A model generated the notes under the pieces. The model ran no database searches. It saw only the letters and a list, made by a program, of their open reading frames with translations, and was not told the DNA's origin. Below are positions 51,201 to 60,037 of a stretch of 64,000 nucleotides of DNA, piece by piece (within the stretch, counting starts at the first letter, position 1; every line of letters begins with the position of its first letter). Origin of the DNA: WHSW01 sp963742205. Its GTDB lineage: Bacteria > Actinomycetota > Thermoleophilia > Solirubrobacterales > 70-9. The stretch spans positions 372,001 through 436,000 of the forward strand of contig CAVUKZ010000010.1 in NCBI GenBank assembly GCA_963742205.1, given 5' to 3'. Both the position numbers and the translations under genes were made by a program.

Positions 51201-51905
51201 CCCGGTCGAGCAGTTGAGCCCGATCACGTCGACCTCCAGCGCGTACAGCGTCGTCAGCACCGCCTGGATGTCGGTGCCGAGCAGCATCTTGCCGCCCTGC
51301 GGCAGCAGCGAGACCGAGGTCTGAATCGGCAGCGTCCGCCCGGCTTCGACGAACGCCTCGCGGGCGCCGAACACGGCCGCCTTGACCTCGAGGATGTCCT
51401 GCGCGGTCTCGATGATGATCAGGTCGGCGCCGCCCGCGACCAGGCCCCGGGCCTGCTCGGCGAAGACGTCGGCGAGCTCGCGGAAGGTGATCCCGCCGAG
51501 GGTCGGGTCGTCCGAGGCCGGCAGGTAGCCGGTGGGACCGATCGACCCGGCAACGAAGCGCGCCTCGCCCGCAGCCTTGCGCGCGATCTCCGCCGCCTTG
51601 GTGTTGATCTCGAGCGTGTGCTCGCCGAGGCCCCACTCGTCGAGCTTGATCCGCGAGCCCTGGAAGGTGTCGGTCTCGACCACCTCGGCCCCGGCCTCGA
51701 GCATCGACGTATGGACGCCCTCGATTACGTCCGGGCGGTTCAGCACCAGGGCCTCGTGGCATTTGCCCTCGAGCCCGCCGTAGTCCTCGCTCGAGAGGTC
51801 GAACTGCTCCAGGGTCGCGCCCATGCCGCCGTCGAAGACGACGACGCGGTCACGTATCGCGGCGAGAAAGTCTCTGTCTGTGGCGGGCAGTCGAGTCACC
51901 TCCAT
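48294..51905 (-). CDS. metH: cobalamin-dependent methionine synthase, two frameshifts
   Basis: This is a multidomain MetH. The homocysteine-binding barrel (VFDGGMGATLEQFDLSSEDY; zinc cysteines in IVGGCCGTTPDHIRAL) is followed by a pterin-binding domain (LVGERVNSQGSRKAKELLLA), a B12 domain (ATVFGDVHDIGKSLVNTILT with the base-off His) and the activation domain (VRLGYFPCNSDGNELVIFDP, RRYSWGYPACPDQSEHEKVE). The frame breaks at about 48838 (CCCC run, one C short) and about 48527 (GGG run, one G extra). Repaired, it ends PSMEAASA at 48294. The start may be ATG 51905 or, better placed after GGAGGTGA, CTG 51890. A SAM-I riboswitch precedes it. Confidence 0.9.
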
Positions 51906-52000
51906 CGATCCCGGCTGTCGCACCGTGCCTTGCTCCGGGGAGTTCGGCGGTTGCGGCGGCGTCCTCGGTCCGGGTCCCTCAGCCGCTCCAGATGGTCAGG
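51903..52000 (-). promoter_or_regulatory. metH: SAM-I (S-box) riboswitch upstream of metH
   Basis: Read on the minus strand the leader contains ccatctggagcggctgaggg, then accccgg-type P3 sequence, gacgccgccgcaacc, and agcaaggcacggtgcga, ending gatcgatgg. These align in order with S-box landmarks (AUC..GAG.GG..GAGGGA, GAUGA-like, GGCAACC, AAGGUGC.A). Its 3' P1 strand gatgg overlaps the ATG at 51905 and the start of the GGAGGTGA ribosome site, so SAM binding should block translation. Some positions deviate (gagga for gauga), possibly from sequence errors. Confidence 0.8.
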
Positions 52001-52035
52001 CAAGGATAGCGGCGTTGGGCCGCTATTGCGGGGGA

Positions 52036-54334
52036 TTATCCGTTCTCGGCGGCCCCGGCGGGGCGCAGCCGCGCGGGACCGGCGGAGAGCGCGCGCAGCC
52101 GCATGTCCTGCCAGGTGACGCCCTCGCGCACGAGCGCGGGCAGGCCGAGTGCAACGGCGGTGGCGATCTCCACCGCCTGCAGGATCACGCCGTAGGCGAG
52201 CGCGTCGGCGGTGCTGACCCCAAAGCCCGTGGTCAGGACGCTGATCGTCGCCAGCTGGAAGACGCCGATGTTCGACGGGGTCGCGGGCACGACGGCCGTC
52301 ACGTTGACGGCGAAGAGCACCGCCGCGGCAGCCCCGATCCCGACCCTGGCCATCGAGGCCGAGGGCCGTGAACAGCGCGTCGCAGGCGAGCAGCTGGAGT
52401 CCCCACGCGCCGAGCTGGGCGACGGCCGCGGCCGATCCCCGGCGCGGGTCGCGGAAGACCACCAACCCGCGGCGCACCTTGACCAGGGCGTCGCGGACGG
52501 CGACGATCAGGCGCGCGACGCGACCGGAGCCGGCGCGCTTGACGACCGTCGGCGCGAGCACCACGGCCACCAGCAACAAAAGCGGTGCAAGGCTGAAGAT
52601 GAACAGCCGCTCGGAGCTCGAGTGAAAGAGGTCGGTGGCGTTGACGATGATCACGCCGAGGCCGACCAGGGCGACGAGGTTGAGCACCGACTGCGAGACG
52701 AGCGTCCCGAGCAGCACCGGCAGCGTCTCGCGCAGGCGTCCGGTGCGCCGTGCGAGCACCGTGGCCCGCGCCGGCTCGCCGAGGCGCGCCGGCAGGGTGG
52801 CCGACATGAGGACGCCGACCATGGTCGCCGAGGCGACGTCGCGGCGCCGCAGCCGCGCCGTCGGCATCGCCGCCTTCGCGATCGAGAACCACGCGCTCGC
52901 GCGCAGGAACATCGACGACATCATCAGCGCGGTCGCGATCAGGACCCAGCTCACGTCCGAGCGCACGATGCTGCTCAGCACCTGGTCGACGCCAACCCGG
53001 CGAGCGGCCAAGTAGGTCAGCCCGAGCCCGACGATCGCGGCCACAACGACGCCGATCCGGCGCGCCGTCCGGTAGCGGCCCGCGGCGCGCGGCGGCGCGG
53101 GATCGAGCGAGGGCAGGCGCTTGGCGCGCACCCGCGGGCGACCGTCGTTTGGCGTCAGGCCGATCCGGCGGGCGATCCGGTCGCTTGAGGTCCGTGGCGC
53201 CTCCACCGCGCGCGCCCGCTCGTAGACGCCCTCCACCTCGGCCGCGACGCGCGGCCAGGCGTAGCGCTGCGCCGACTCGCGCGCGGCGATCGACATCCGG
53301 GCCAGTCGCTCGGGCGAGCGGCTCAGCTCCTGCAGGCGCTCGGCGAGCCGCTGCGGGTCCGCGGGCGGCACGAGCAGGCCGTCGTGGCCGTCGCTGACGA
53401 CGTCGGCGTAGCCGGCGATGTTGGACGCCAGCACGGGCGTGCCGGCGGCGAAGGCCTCGGTGAGCACCATGCCGAAGCTCTCGCCGGCCAGCGAGGGGGC
53501 GCAGAGCAGGTCGGCCTCGCCGAGCCGCCGCCAGAGCTCGTCGTCGGCGACTCGGCCCAGGGCCTCGATCCGCTCCAGCGACGCCGGGTCGGCGATGTAG
53601 CGGCGAACCTCGGCCGACTCGGCTCCGACCACCACCAGGCGGGCGTTCTCATGCTCGATCAGAGCCTCGAACGCGCTCAGCAGCACCGGCAGTCCCTTGC
53701 GCTCCTCGGGACGCCCGACGAAGACCAGGCGCAGCTCGTCGGCGGGCGGCTTGGGCCCGCGCGGGGCCGCGGCGACGTCGACGCCGTTCGGGATCACCTC
53801 ATAGGTGCCCCCGAACCAGCGCCGCCCGGTCCAGGCGGCGGCCTCGGAGACCGCGATGCGCCCGGAGAGCTGGTTGAGCTTGCGGCGCATGCCGGCGAGC
53901 GTCGCCACGTGGTTGAGCACGGGCTTGGTCGAGTAGGCGTGGAACGTGGCGACCACCGGGGCGCCCGGATAGGAGCACGCGTCCCAGCTCACCGGGCCGG
54001 CCGGCGGTTCGTGCACGTGGACGACGTCGGGATCGAACTCGCGCAGCGCCCGCCGCATCCGGGTGACGCCGTCGGGGAAGATGCCGATGTTGGAGACCGA
54101 GCCGTTGGCGCCGAAGGCCTTCGTTCGGGCGAGCGGGACCACGTAGTCGGGCAGCTCGCCGAGCCCCGGGTCGGCACGGTGAAGCAGCCGGTTGATCCGG
54201 TCGGGCGGGTCGTGGGGGGCGAGCACCCGAGGCTCGTGGCCGCGTGCCATGAGCTCGCCGGCCAGGGCGTCGACGTGCCCGTTCACACCCCCCGGATATG
54301 CCCACGAGTAAGGCGTGACGATCGCTATGCGCAC
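52036..54334 (-). CDS. GT4 glycosyltransferase fused to LPG-synthase-like membrane domain (frameshift)
   Basis: From GTG 54334: a GT4 glycosyltransferase (RIAIVTPYSWAYPGGVNGHV; VVHVHEPPAGPVSW; LVFVGRPEERKGLPVLLSAF; PSLAGESFGMVLTEAFAAGT) occupies residues 1 to about 375. A flippase-like integral domain of the YbhN/LPG-synthase type with about seven helices follows (VSWVLIATALMMSSMFLRAS; SATMVGVLMSATLPARLGEP). The last part, VLFAVNVTAVVPATPSNIGV, lies in the +1 frame; the break is at about 52352 (ctc g atg gcc). Repaired, the protein is about 765 residues. It probably makes and moves a glycolipid such as a PI-mannoside-like product; the donor and acceptor are unknown. Confidence 0.82.
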
Positions 54335-54354
54335 CAGTCGATGGTACCCATTGG

Positions 54355-56214
54355 CTACCCGGGAACGCCTTCCTTTCTTAAAGCCCAGAAAAACCCTGCA
54401 AAAACCGCCAAATACACGGTCCCGATCACGAGCAAAACCGAGCCCGAGTCGTTCGCGACCGTGCCCACCAGGACCCCGGCCAGCGCGCCCAGGAAGCCGG
54501 CTCTGGCGGCCCATCGACCCTCGAACCAGCCGAGTACCTGGCGGCGCTTGATCACGGCGGCAATCAGGAGGACTACGGCGGCCACCAGCAGCTCGGGATA
54601 GACGGGGTGGGTGAACGTGTGAGCCATGAGCGTCACCCGTCGGTCGAGGACATCGAGCACGTCGCCGGCGTCACCGGCGCCGAGCACCGAGCGGGTCAGG
54701 TGGGCGCCGCCGAGCACGAGGTCCACCACGATCAGCGCGAGCAGCGCCGCCAACCCTCCGCCGGCGACGATCGCGATCGCCCGGCGACGCTCCAGTCGCA
54801 GGGCCAGCACGGCCGCGGTCGCGGCGCCCACCCCGAGCACGATCGCCGCGCCGACGTCGGCACCGAAGCGGCCGGGCGCGAACGCGGCGGCGGCGGCGAG
54901 CGCGACGCCGACGAACCAGCCCGCGGCGGCGCGCGGGCTCGGTGGGCCCCGGTTCTCGAGCCACGCCCCCGTCCCGACCAGCGTCAGCGTCGTCAGGATC
55001 GCCTCGAGTTCGTTGCCGATGCCGAAGAAGCGCACCCCGGCGCCCGGGTTGGGCCCGAGCACCGAGAACGCGGTCAGCGGCGACCCCGCGACCACATCGA
55101 CCGCGTACGCGGCCACGCTGAGCCCGCAGGCGAGCGCCAGCGCTGCGCAGGGCGCCATGCCCCGATCCGCGGCCAGCGCGAGCAGGGGCGCGCAGATCCC
55201 GACGACGAACGCCGACATCATCGGGCCCGCGTCCGGCGCCGCCAGCAGGAGCAACAGCAGCGGAGTCCAGGCGCACGCGAGCGCCAGCAGGCGAAGCGCG
55301 GTCCGGGCCCCGCTCCGCCCCCAGGCGAGCGCCGCGAGCCCGGTCGCGAGCAGCCAGATGCCCAGCGGCAGCAGGACGACGGTGTCACGGCTCGGGCGGT
55401 GACCCAGCCGCGACTCCAGCTCGGCGACGCCCCCGGGATCGCGGTCGCCGGCGACCTCGATCGCGCTGCCCTTGACCTCGGACGGGACGGCCACGCCGAG
55501 CCGGTCGAGGACCGTCGGCGCGATGTCGGTGCTGATCACGAGCCCGTCCGTGCGCGTCGAGTCGGAGGTCAGGTCACCCTCGCCGAGCCCTGCGACTCCT
55601 GCCGGCAGCAGCTGCTGCTCGGAGTCGGTCCCGTCGGCAATCGCGATCAGCATGTCGTCGGGGCCGAGCCGGCCGGCGAGCGCCGCCAGCTGGCCGGGGC
55701 CGAGCCGCGTGACGGTGAGGCCCGGCCCGCAGCCGGACGAGCAATCGTTGGCGTCGACCGCTCGCGCCGCCCCGTCACGGTCGACCCCGATCAGCGACGC
55801 GAGCCCGCCGCGCTCGTCGACCGCGACCGGGATCCCGGCGTCCTCGAGCGTTGAGCCGAGCAGCCCGGGAACGATCTGCGCGGGCGCGCTCTCGGCGCGC
55901 TCGAGCACCTGCTGCCACGCGGCCGGCGGCACCCGGCCGCCGGTGAACTCGAGCGGCGGCAGCGGCCCGTCGTAGAGCGTCTCGTTGACCCGGTTTCCCT
56001 GGCTGGTGTCGAGCCAGGTCTGCGCCCGCGGGACGCTGCCCAGCCCGGCGCTCACGAGGCCCGGCGCGAGGCCGGGCACGGCGGCGATCTCACTGACCGT
56101 GGTCCCAAACGGGAGCACCGCGATCACCACCCGCGCCTCGTGGCCGGCAGGGGCCTGGGCGCCAGCCGCCGGGGCCGCCCAGAGCGCGAGGCCCCCCAGG
56201 AGGGGCGCTAGCAT
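54355..56214 (-). CDS. large membrane protein with alkaline-phosphatase-like exported domain
   Basis: About 620 residues. A signal peptide (LAPLLGGLALWAAPAAGAQA) leads to an outside domain of about 270 residues with STDIAPTVLDRLGVAVPSEV, a motif seen in alkaline-phosphatase superfamily proteins. About nine membrane helices follow (for example VVLLPLGIWLLATGLAALAW), with NPGAGVRFFGIGNELEAILT between helices and a final short basic end. The start is uncertain: ATG 56214, GTG 56232 or TTG 56259 are in frame, and the latter two overlap chdC. The glycosyltransferase fusion follows after 20 bases, suggesting a shared envelope role. Confidence 0.7.
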   Translation of the reverse strand: MLAPLLGGLALWAAPAAGAQAPAGHEARVVIAVLPFGTTVSEIAAVPGLAPGLVSAGLGSVPRAQTWLDTSQGNRVNETLYDGPLPPLEFTGGRVPPAAWQQVLERAESAPAQIVPGLLGSTLEDAGIPVAVDERGGLASLIGVDRDGAARAVDANDCSSGCGPGLTVTRLGPGQLAALAGRLGPDDMLIAIADGTDSEQQLLPAGVAGLGEGDLTSDSTRTDGLVISTDIAPTVLDRLGVAVPSEVKGSAIEVAGDRDPGGVAELESRLGHRPSRDTVVLLPLGIWLLATGLAALAWGRSGARTALRLLALACAWTPLLLLLLAAPDAGPMMSAFVVGICAPLLALAADRGMAPCAALALACGLSVAAYAVDVVAGSPLTAFSVLGPNPGAGVRFFGIGNELEAILTTLTLVGTGAWLENRGPPSPRAAAGWFVGVALAAAAAFAPGRFGADVGAAIVLGVGAATAAVLALRLERRRAIAIVAGGGLAALLALIVVDLVLGGAHLTRSVLGAGDAGDVLDVLDRRVTLMAHTFTHPVYPELLVAAVVLLIAAVIKRRQVLGWFEGRWAARAGFLGALAGVLVGTVANDSGSVLLVIGTVYLAVFAGFFWALRKEGVPG

Positions 56215-56221
56215 CGCGACG

Positions 56222-56917
56222 ATGGCCGATCGCACGTTTGCCAAGTTCACCTTCTTCAAGCTGGATCCCGCCTGGCAGCGTCGCGATCCCGTGGCGCGGG
56301 CGGAGGATAAACGGGAGTTCCTCGCCGCCTGCGAGGACTACGCCGTGGATCGCAGCCTGCGGGCCTACTCGACCGTCGGCACCCGCGGCGACACGGACCT
56401 GATGGTGCTCGCCCAGAGCCCCGTGCTGGCCGACATCCACACGTTCCACGTGGTGCTCGCCCAGAGCGGACTGGCCAAGTGGATGTCGATCCCCCACTCC
56501 TACCTCGCGATGACCAAGCCCTCCCCGTACTCGGACTCCGAGGCGCGGCCCGAGATCTGCGTCTCCGATCGCAAGTACTGCATCGTCTACCCGCTCGATA
56601 AGAAGCGCGAGTGGTACCGGCTGTCGCTCGAGGAGCGCCGACGGGTCATGGCCGAGCACATCGCCATCGGGCGCCGTTACCCGGAGATCACGATCAACAC
56701 CGCCTACTCGTTCGGCCTCGACGACCAGGAGTTCGTGGTCTCGTTCGAGTGCGATGACCCGGGCGAGTTCCTCGACCTCGTCCAGGAGCTGCGCGGCTCC
56801 GAGTCGAGCGCGTACACGCTGCGCGACATCCCGATCTTCACCTGCATGGCGATGTCGGTGGGCCGCGCCCTCGACGCGCTCGACGGCGCCGCCACCTCAC
56901 GCCCCGCGCTGGCCTGA
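56222..56917 (+). CDS. chdC: coproheme decarboxylase (HemQ)
   Basis: A 231-residue member of the chlorite dismutase superfamily. The actinobacterial/firmicute ChdC signature is clear: RKYCIVYPLDKKREWYRLSL holds the catalytic tyrosine (Tyr123), and RRVMAEHIAIGRRYPEI holds the proximal heme histidine (His146). The arginine of dechlorinating enzymes is not evident. ChdC converts coproheme III to heme b, the last step of the Gram-positive heme pathway. It is divergent from the membrane-protein gene. Confidence 0.92.
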   Translation: MADRTFAKFTFFKLDPAWQRRDPVARAEDKREFLAACEDYAVDRSLRAYSTVGTRGDTDLMVLAQSPVLADIHTFHVVLAQSGLAKWMSIPHSYLAMTKPSPYSDSEARPEICVSDRKYCIVYPLDKKREWYRLSLEERRRVMAEHIAIGRRYPEITINTAYSFGLDDQEFVVSFECDDPGEFLDLVQELRGSESSAYTLRDIPIFTCMAMSVGRALDALDGAATSRPALA

Positions 56918-57009
56918 GGCCCCGGCTGGTTCGCCCGGACCCACGTTCGCCGTCGAGGAGACGGTGAACGTGACACCCCGGCGCACTCGATGCGCCAGGC
57001 CGAGCGCCC

Positions 57010-57426
57010 CTAGAACAGACGCACCTGCTCCCGTGACATGAAGAACCCGTGCTTGTTCTTCGTGTTCACGCAGCGGATGCCCTTCTGCTTGCTGGTGCAC
57101 CGGAAGCGGTTCTTGACCTGACGCTCGCCGTAGCCGAGGGTGGGCTCGCCGGGATCGAACGCGGTGTCGCCGGCGCAGACGTAGTTCGCCTTGTGCTTGC
57201 GCCCGACCGCCGCGCCGAAGCCCCAGTCCACGTCGCACCAGGAGGGCTTTGGCGGCGCCTCCCACGACTTCTGCTTGATGTCGCAGCGCACGGCTCCGCC
57301 TCCCATGACGCAGCCGATGTTGCCGCTGGGGGTCTTGAAGAACTTGAATTTCGCGGCTGAGGCGCCCGGCACGGTCAGCGCGAGGGCGGCGGCTGCAATG
57401 GCGAGGGTGATGGCAAATCGCTTCAT
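57010..57426 (-). CDS. secreted DUF6636-type protein
   Basis: A 138-residue exported protein. The signal peptide is MKRFAITLAIAAAALALTVP plus GASA. The mature domain FKTPSGNIGCVMGGGAVRCD, then PKPSWCDVDWGFGAAVG, NYVCAGDTAFDPGEPTLGYG and NRFRCTSKQKGIRCVNTKNK with HGFFMSRE is the DUF6636 pattern of small actinobacterial exported proteins with six conserved cysteines, likely disulfide-bonded. The function is unknown. Its ATG overlaps a plus-strand ATG by two bases (CATG 57424-57427). Confidence 0.8.
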   Translation of the reverse strand: MKRFAITLAIAAAALALTVPGASAAKFKFFKTPSGNIGCVMGGGAVRCDIKQKSWEAPPKPSWCDVDWGFGAAVGRKHKANYVCAGDTAFDPGEPTLGYGERQVKNRFRCTSKQKGIRCVNTKNKHGFFMSREQVRLF

Positions 57427-57481
57427 GGAGGCGACCCTATCCCACGGATCTGACGATGCAATCCCCTACCCTTCCGACCCC

Positions 57482-58883
57482 TTGATCGGCACCCCGGAAA
57501 ACCCGCTGCGAGTCGCGATCGTCGGCTCCGGCCCGGCCGGTTTCTACGCCGCCGAGCAGCTGCTTGAAACGCGAGGACGTCGCGGTCACGGTCGACATGT
57601 TCGACCGCCTGCCGACCCCGTTTGGGCTCGTCCGAGCCGGTGTCGCGCCCGACCACCCGAAGATCAAGTCGGTGATCCGGGTGTACGAGAAGACCGCCGC
57701 CCGCGACGGCTTTCAGTTCTTCGGCAACGTCGAGATCGGGGCCGACGTCAGCGTCGCCGAGCTCGAGCAGCGCTACCACGCCGTGATCTCCGCCTACGGC
57801 ACGGCCGTCGATCGCCAGCTCGGGATCCCGGGCGAGGACCTGCCCGGCTCGCACTCGGCCACAGAGTTCGTCAACTGGTACAACGCGCACCCGGACTTCG
57901 CCGACCACGACTTCGACCTCTCGGTCAAGCGCGCCGTGGTGATCGGCAACGGCAACGTCGCCGCCGACGTCGCCCGGATGCTCGCCCTCCCCCACGGCGA
58001 GCTCAACATCACCGACACCGCCAACCACGCGATCTCCAAGCTCGCCGACTCCGGGGTCGAGGAGATCGTCGTCCTCGGTCGCCGGGGCCCGGCCCAGGCC
58101 GCGTTCACCAACCCCGAGGTGCGCGAGCTCGGCGAGCTCACCGACGCCGACATCGTCATCGACCCGGCCGAGATGGAGCTCGACCCCGCGAGCCGCGCCT
58201 ACTTCGAGTCCGACGACTGCGATCCCACCAACCGCCGCAACGTCGAGATCTTCACCGAGTTCTCACAGCGCTCGCCCGAGGGCAAGCCGAAGCGGGTGGT
58301 GATGCGCTTCTGCTGCTCGCCGGTCGAGATCCGGGGCGAGGGCAGGGTCGAGAGCATCGTCATCGGCCGCAACGCGCTCGAGGCCGACGAGTCCGGCCGC
58401 ATCCGCGCCGTCGACACGGGTGAGCGCGAGGAGATCGAGTGCGGTCTGGTGCTGCGCTCGATCGGCTACAAGGGGACGGGGCTCGAGGGGATCCCGTTCG
58501 ACGCCGCCCGCGGACTGATCCCGAACGAGTCCGGGCGGGTGCTCGACCCCGACAGCGGCGACCAGGTCGCCGGCCATTACGCCGTCGGCTGGATCAAGCG
58601 CGGCCCGTCGGGTGTCATCGGCACGAACAAGAAGGACGCGCTCGACACCGTCGGCTCGATCTTCGACGACCTCGAATCGGGCGCGATCCCGGATCGCGAA
58701 CCGCCGGAGGAATCGATCGAGGAAATCCTCGACAGCCGTGGCGGCGATCACGTCACCTACATGGGGTGGCAGGCGATCGACCGCGCCGAGGTCGCCGCCG
58801 GCGAGCCGCACGGCCGCCCGCGGGTGAAGTTCTGCCGCGTGCACGAGATGGTCGAGGCCTCGCGCCAGGGCGTGGCGAGCTGA
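57482..58883 (+). CDS. fprA: FprA-type ferredoxin/adrenodoxin NADP reductase, +1 frameshift
   Basis: The first frame begins at TTG 57482 (LIGTPENPLRVAIVGSGPAG: FAD motif) and reads FYAAEQLL. The +1 frame then continues KREDVAVTVDMFDRLPTPFG, LVRAGVAPDHPKIK, RAVVIGNGNVAADVARMLAL (NADP motif) and GWIKRGPSGVIGTNKKDALD. The break is at CTG CTT g AAA, base 57566. Repaired, it is a full 466-residue enzyme that passes electrons between NADPH and ferredoxin. An in-frame ATG at 57425 is possible, but family members start near the TTG. bolA follows after one base. Confidence 0.9.
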
Positions 58884-58884
58884 G

Positions 58885-59121
58885 ATGGCCGACCTGACCG
58901 AGATCGGGACCCTGATCGAGGCGGCGCTCCCCGGGGCCGAGGTCGAGGTCCTCGACGAGGGCGGCGGCGACCACCTCCGCGCGATCGTCGCCGCACCGCA
59001 GTTCGACGGGATGAGGCGGATCGACCAGCACCGCGCGGTGCGCAACGCGGTTCAGCCGCGGTTCGAGGACGGGTCGATCCACGCGCTGTCGATCGAGACC
59101 ACGGTCCTCGGCTCGAGCTGA
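58885..59121 (+). CDS. bolA: BolA-family protein
   Basis: A 78-residue BolA-like protein (MADLTEIGTLIEAALPGAEV, then DHLRAIVAAPQFDGMRRIDQ and HRAVRNAVQPRFEDGSIHAL). The conserved HR in the turn and the absence of the BolA Cys loop fit the BolA2/IbaG-like type. Such proteins pair with CGFS glutaredoxins to carry iron-sulfur clusters, and a CGFS glutaredoxin gene follows 21 bases later. It starts one base after fprA. Confidence 0.88.
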   Translation: MADLTEIGTLIEAALPGAEVEVLDEGGGDHLRAIVAAPQFDGMRRIDQHRAVRNAVQPRFEDGSIHALSIETTVLGSS

Positions 59122-59142
59122 GCGATTGGCTACCCTGGGTCC

Positions 59143-59547
59143 ATGGCAGCAGATCCCGGACTCAAGCAGCAACTGGAGCAGGCGATCACCGAGAACTCGG
59201 TGCTCCTGCTGATGAAGGGAACCCCGGAGGCGCCGCGGTGCGGCTTCTCGATGCGGGTGGTCGGCGTGCTGGAGGAGCTCGGGGTCGACTACGGCGCGAT
59301 CGACGTGCTCCCGGCGCTGCAGCCCCTGCGCGAGGTCACGACCGAGCTCAGCGACTGGCAGACATTTCCGCAGCTGTACGTGAACGGGGAGCTGGTCGGC
59401 GGCGCCGACATCGTCGAGGAGATGCTGGACTCCGGCGAGCTCGGCGAGCTGCTCGGCGTCGAGCAGCCGGCCAACGTCGCGGCGCCCGAGCCGCAGCGCA
59501 TCCTTCCCGGCGGGTCGCAGACGAGCCCGCCAATGCAGCTCGACTGA
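59143..59547 (+). CDS. grxD: monothiol CGFS glutaredoxin
   Basis: A 134-residue monothiol glutaredoxin: NSVLLLMKGTPEAPRCGFSM with the active Cys33, then SDWQTFPQLYVNGELVGGAD and a 25-residue extension at the C-terminus. CGFS glutaredoxins bind a labile [2Fe-2S] cluster between two subunits or with BolA, and deliver it to targets such as A-type carriers. The gene order fprA-bolA-grxD suggests one transcription unit for cluster reduction and delivery; erpA lies 4 kb away. Confidence 0.92.
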   Translation: MAADPGLKQQLEQAITENSVLLLMKGTPEAPRCGFSMRVVGVLEELGVDYGAIDVLPALQPLREVTTELSDWQTFPQLYVNGELVGGADIVEEMLDSGELGELLGVEQPANVAAPEPQRILPGGSQTSPPMQLD

Positions 59548-59578
59548 GCTCCCGCTCGGCCTAGTTTCCGCCACTGCG

Positions 59579-59983
59579 ATGTCGCAGGAGAACGTCAGGC
59601 TCGTGCGCGAGGCCTTCCAGGCGTTCCTGGCGGGGGATCAGGAGAAGACGGCGCAGCTCGTCGATCCCGAGGTCGAGTTCCGCGGCACCGTCGGCGGGCT
59701 TCAGGAGGGCCAGACAGCACACGGTCAGGCCGAGATCGACGAGACGTTCGAGGACGAGGACCTGGAGGCGTGGGAAGAGCGCCGCCTGGAGGCAGAGGAG
59801 TTCATCGACGCCGGCGACGACGTCGTTGTGCTTCTGCACGAATACCGGCGCGGCAGAGGCAGCGGAGTCGAACTGGAAGGCAAGACCGCCGTCGTCGTCT
59901 CAGTGAGTGGCGGACGGGTGATTCGCATCCAGGGCTACCTGGATCGCGGCGCGGCCCTCGAGGCCGCTGGGGTGCGGGAGTAG
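59579..59983 (+). CDS. SnoaL-like (NTF2-fold) protein
   Basis: A 134-residue protein, third intact SnoaL-like gene of the window: MSQENVRLVREAFQAFLAGD, then EFRGTVGGLQEGQTAHGQAE and EFIDAGDDVVVLLHEYRRGR, with the end RGAALEAAGVRE like the copies at 11667-12479. The role is unknown. A hairpin at 59991-60022 follows. Confidence 0.75.
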   Translation: MSQENVRLVREAFQAFLAGDQEKTAQLVDPEVEFRGTVGGLQEGQTAHGQAEIDETFEDEDLEAWEERRLEAEEFIDAGDDVVVLLHEYRRGRGSGVELEGKTAVVVSVSGGRVIRIQGYLDRGAALEAAGVRE

Positions 59984-59990
59984 CTGAGAG

Positions 59991-60022
59991 GCGTCGGGTC
60001 TCGCCTGTGCGAAACCCGACGC
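59991..60022. terminator. bidirectional hairpin between convergent genes
   Basis: gcgtcgggt and acccgacgc form a perfect 9-bp stem around a 14-base loop, between the SnoaL gene (ends 59983, +) and the cold-shock gene (ends 60038, -). Confidence 0.65.
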
Positions 60023-60037
60023 TCTGAGACCGGGGTC

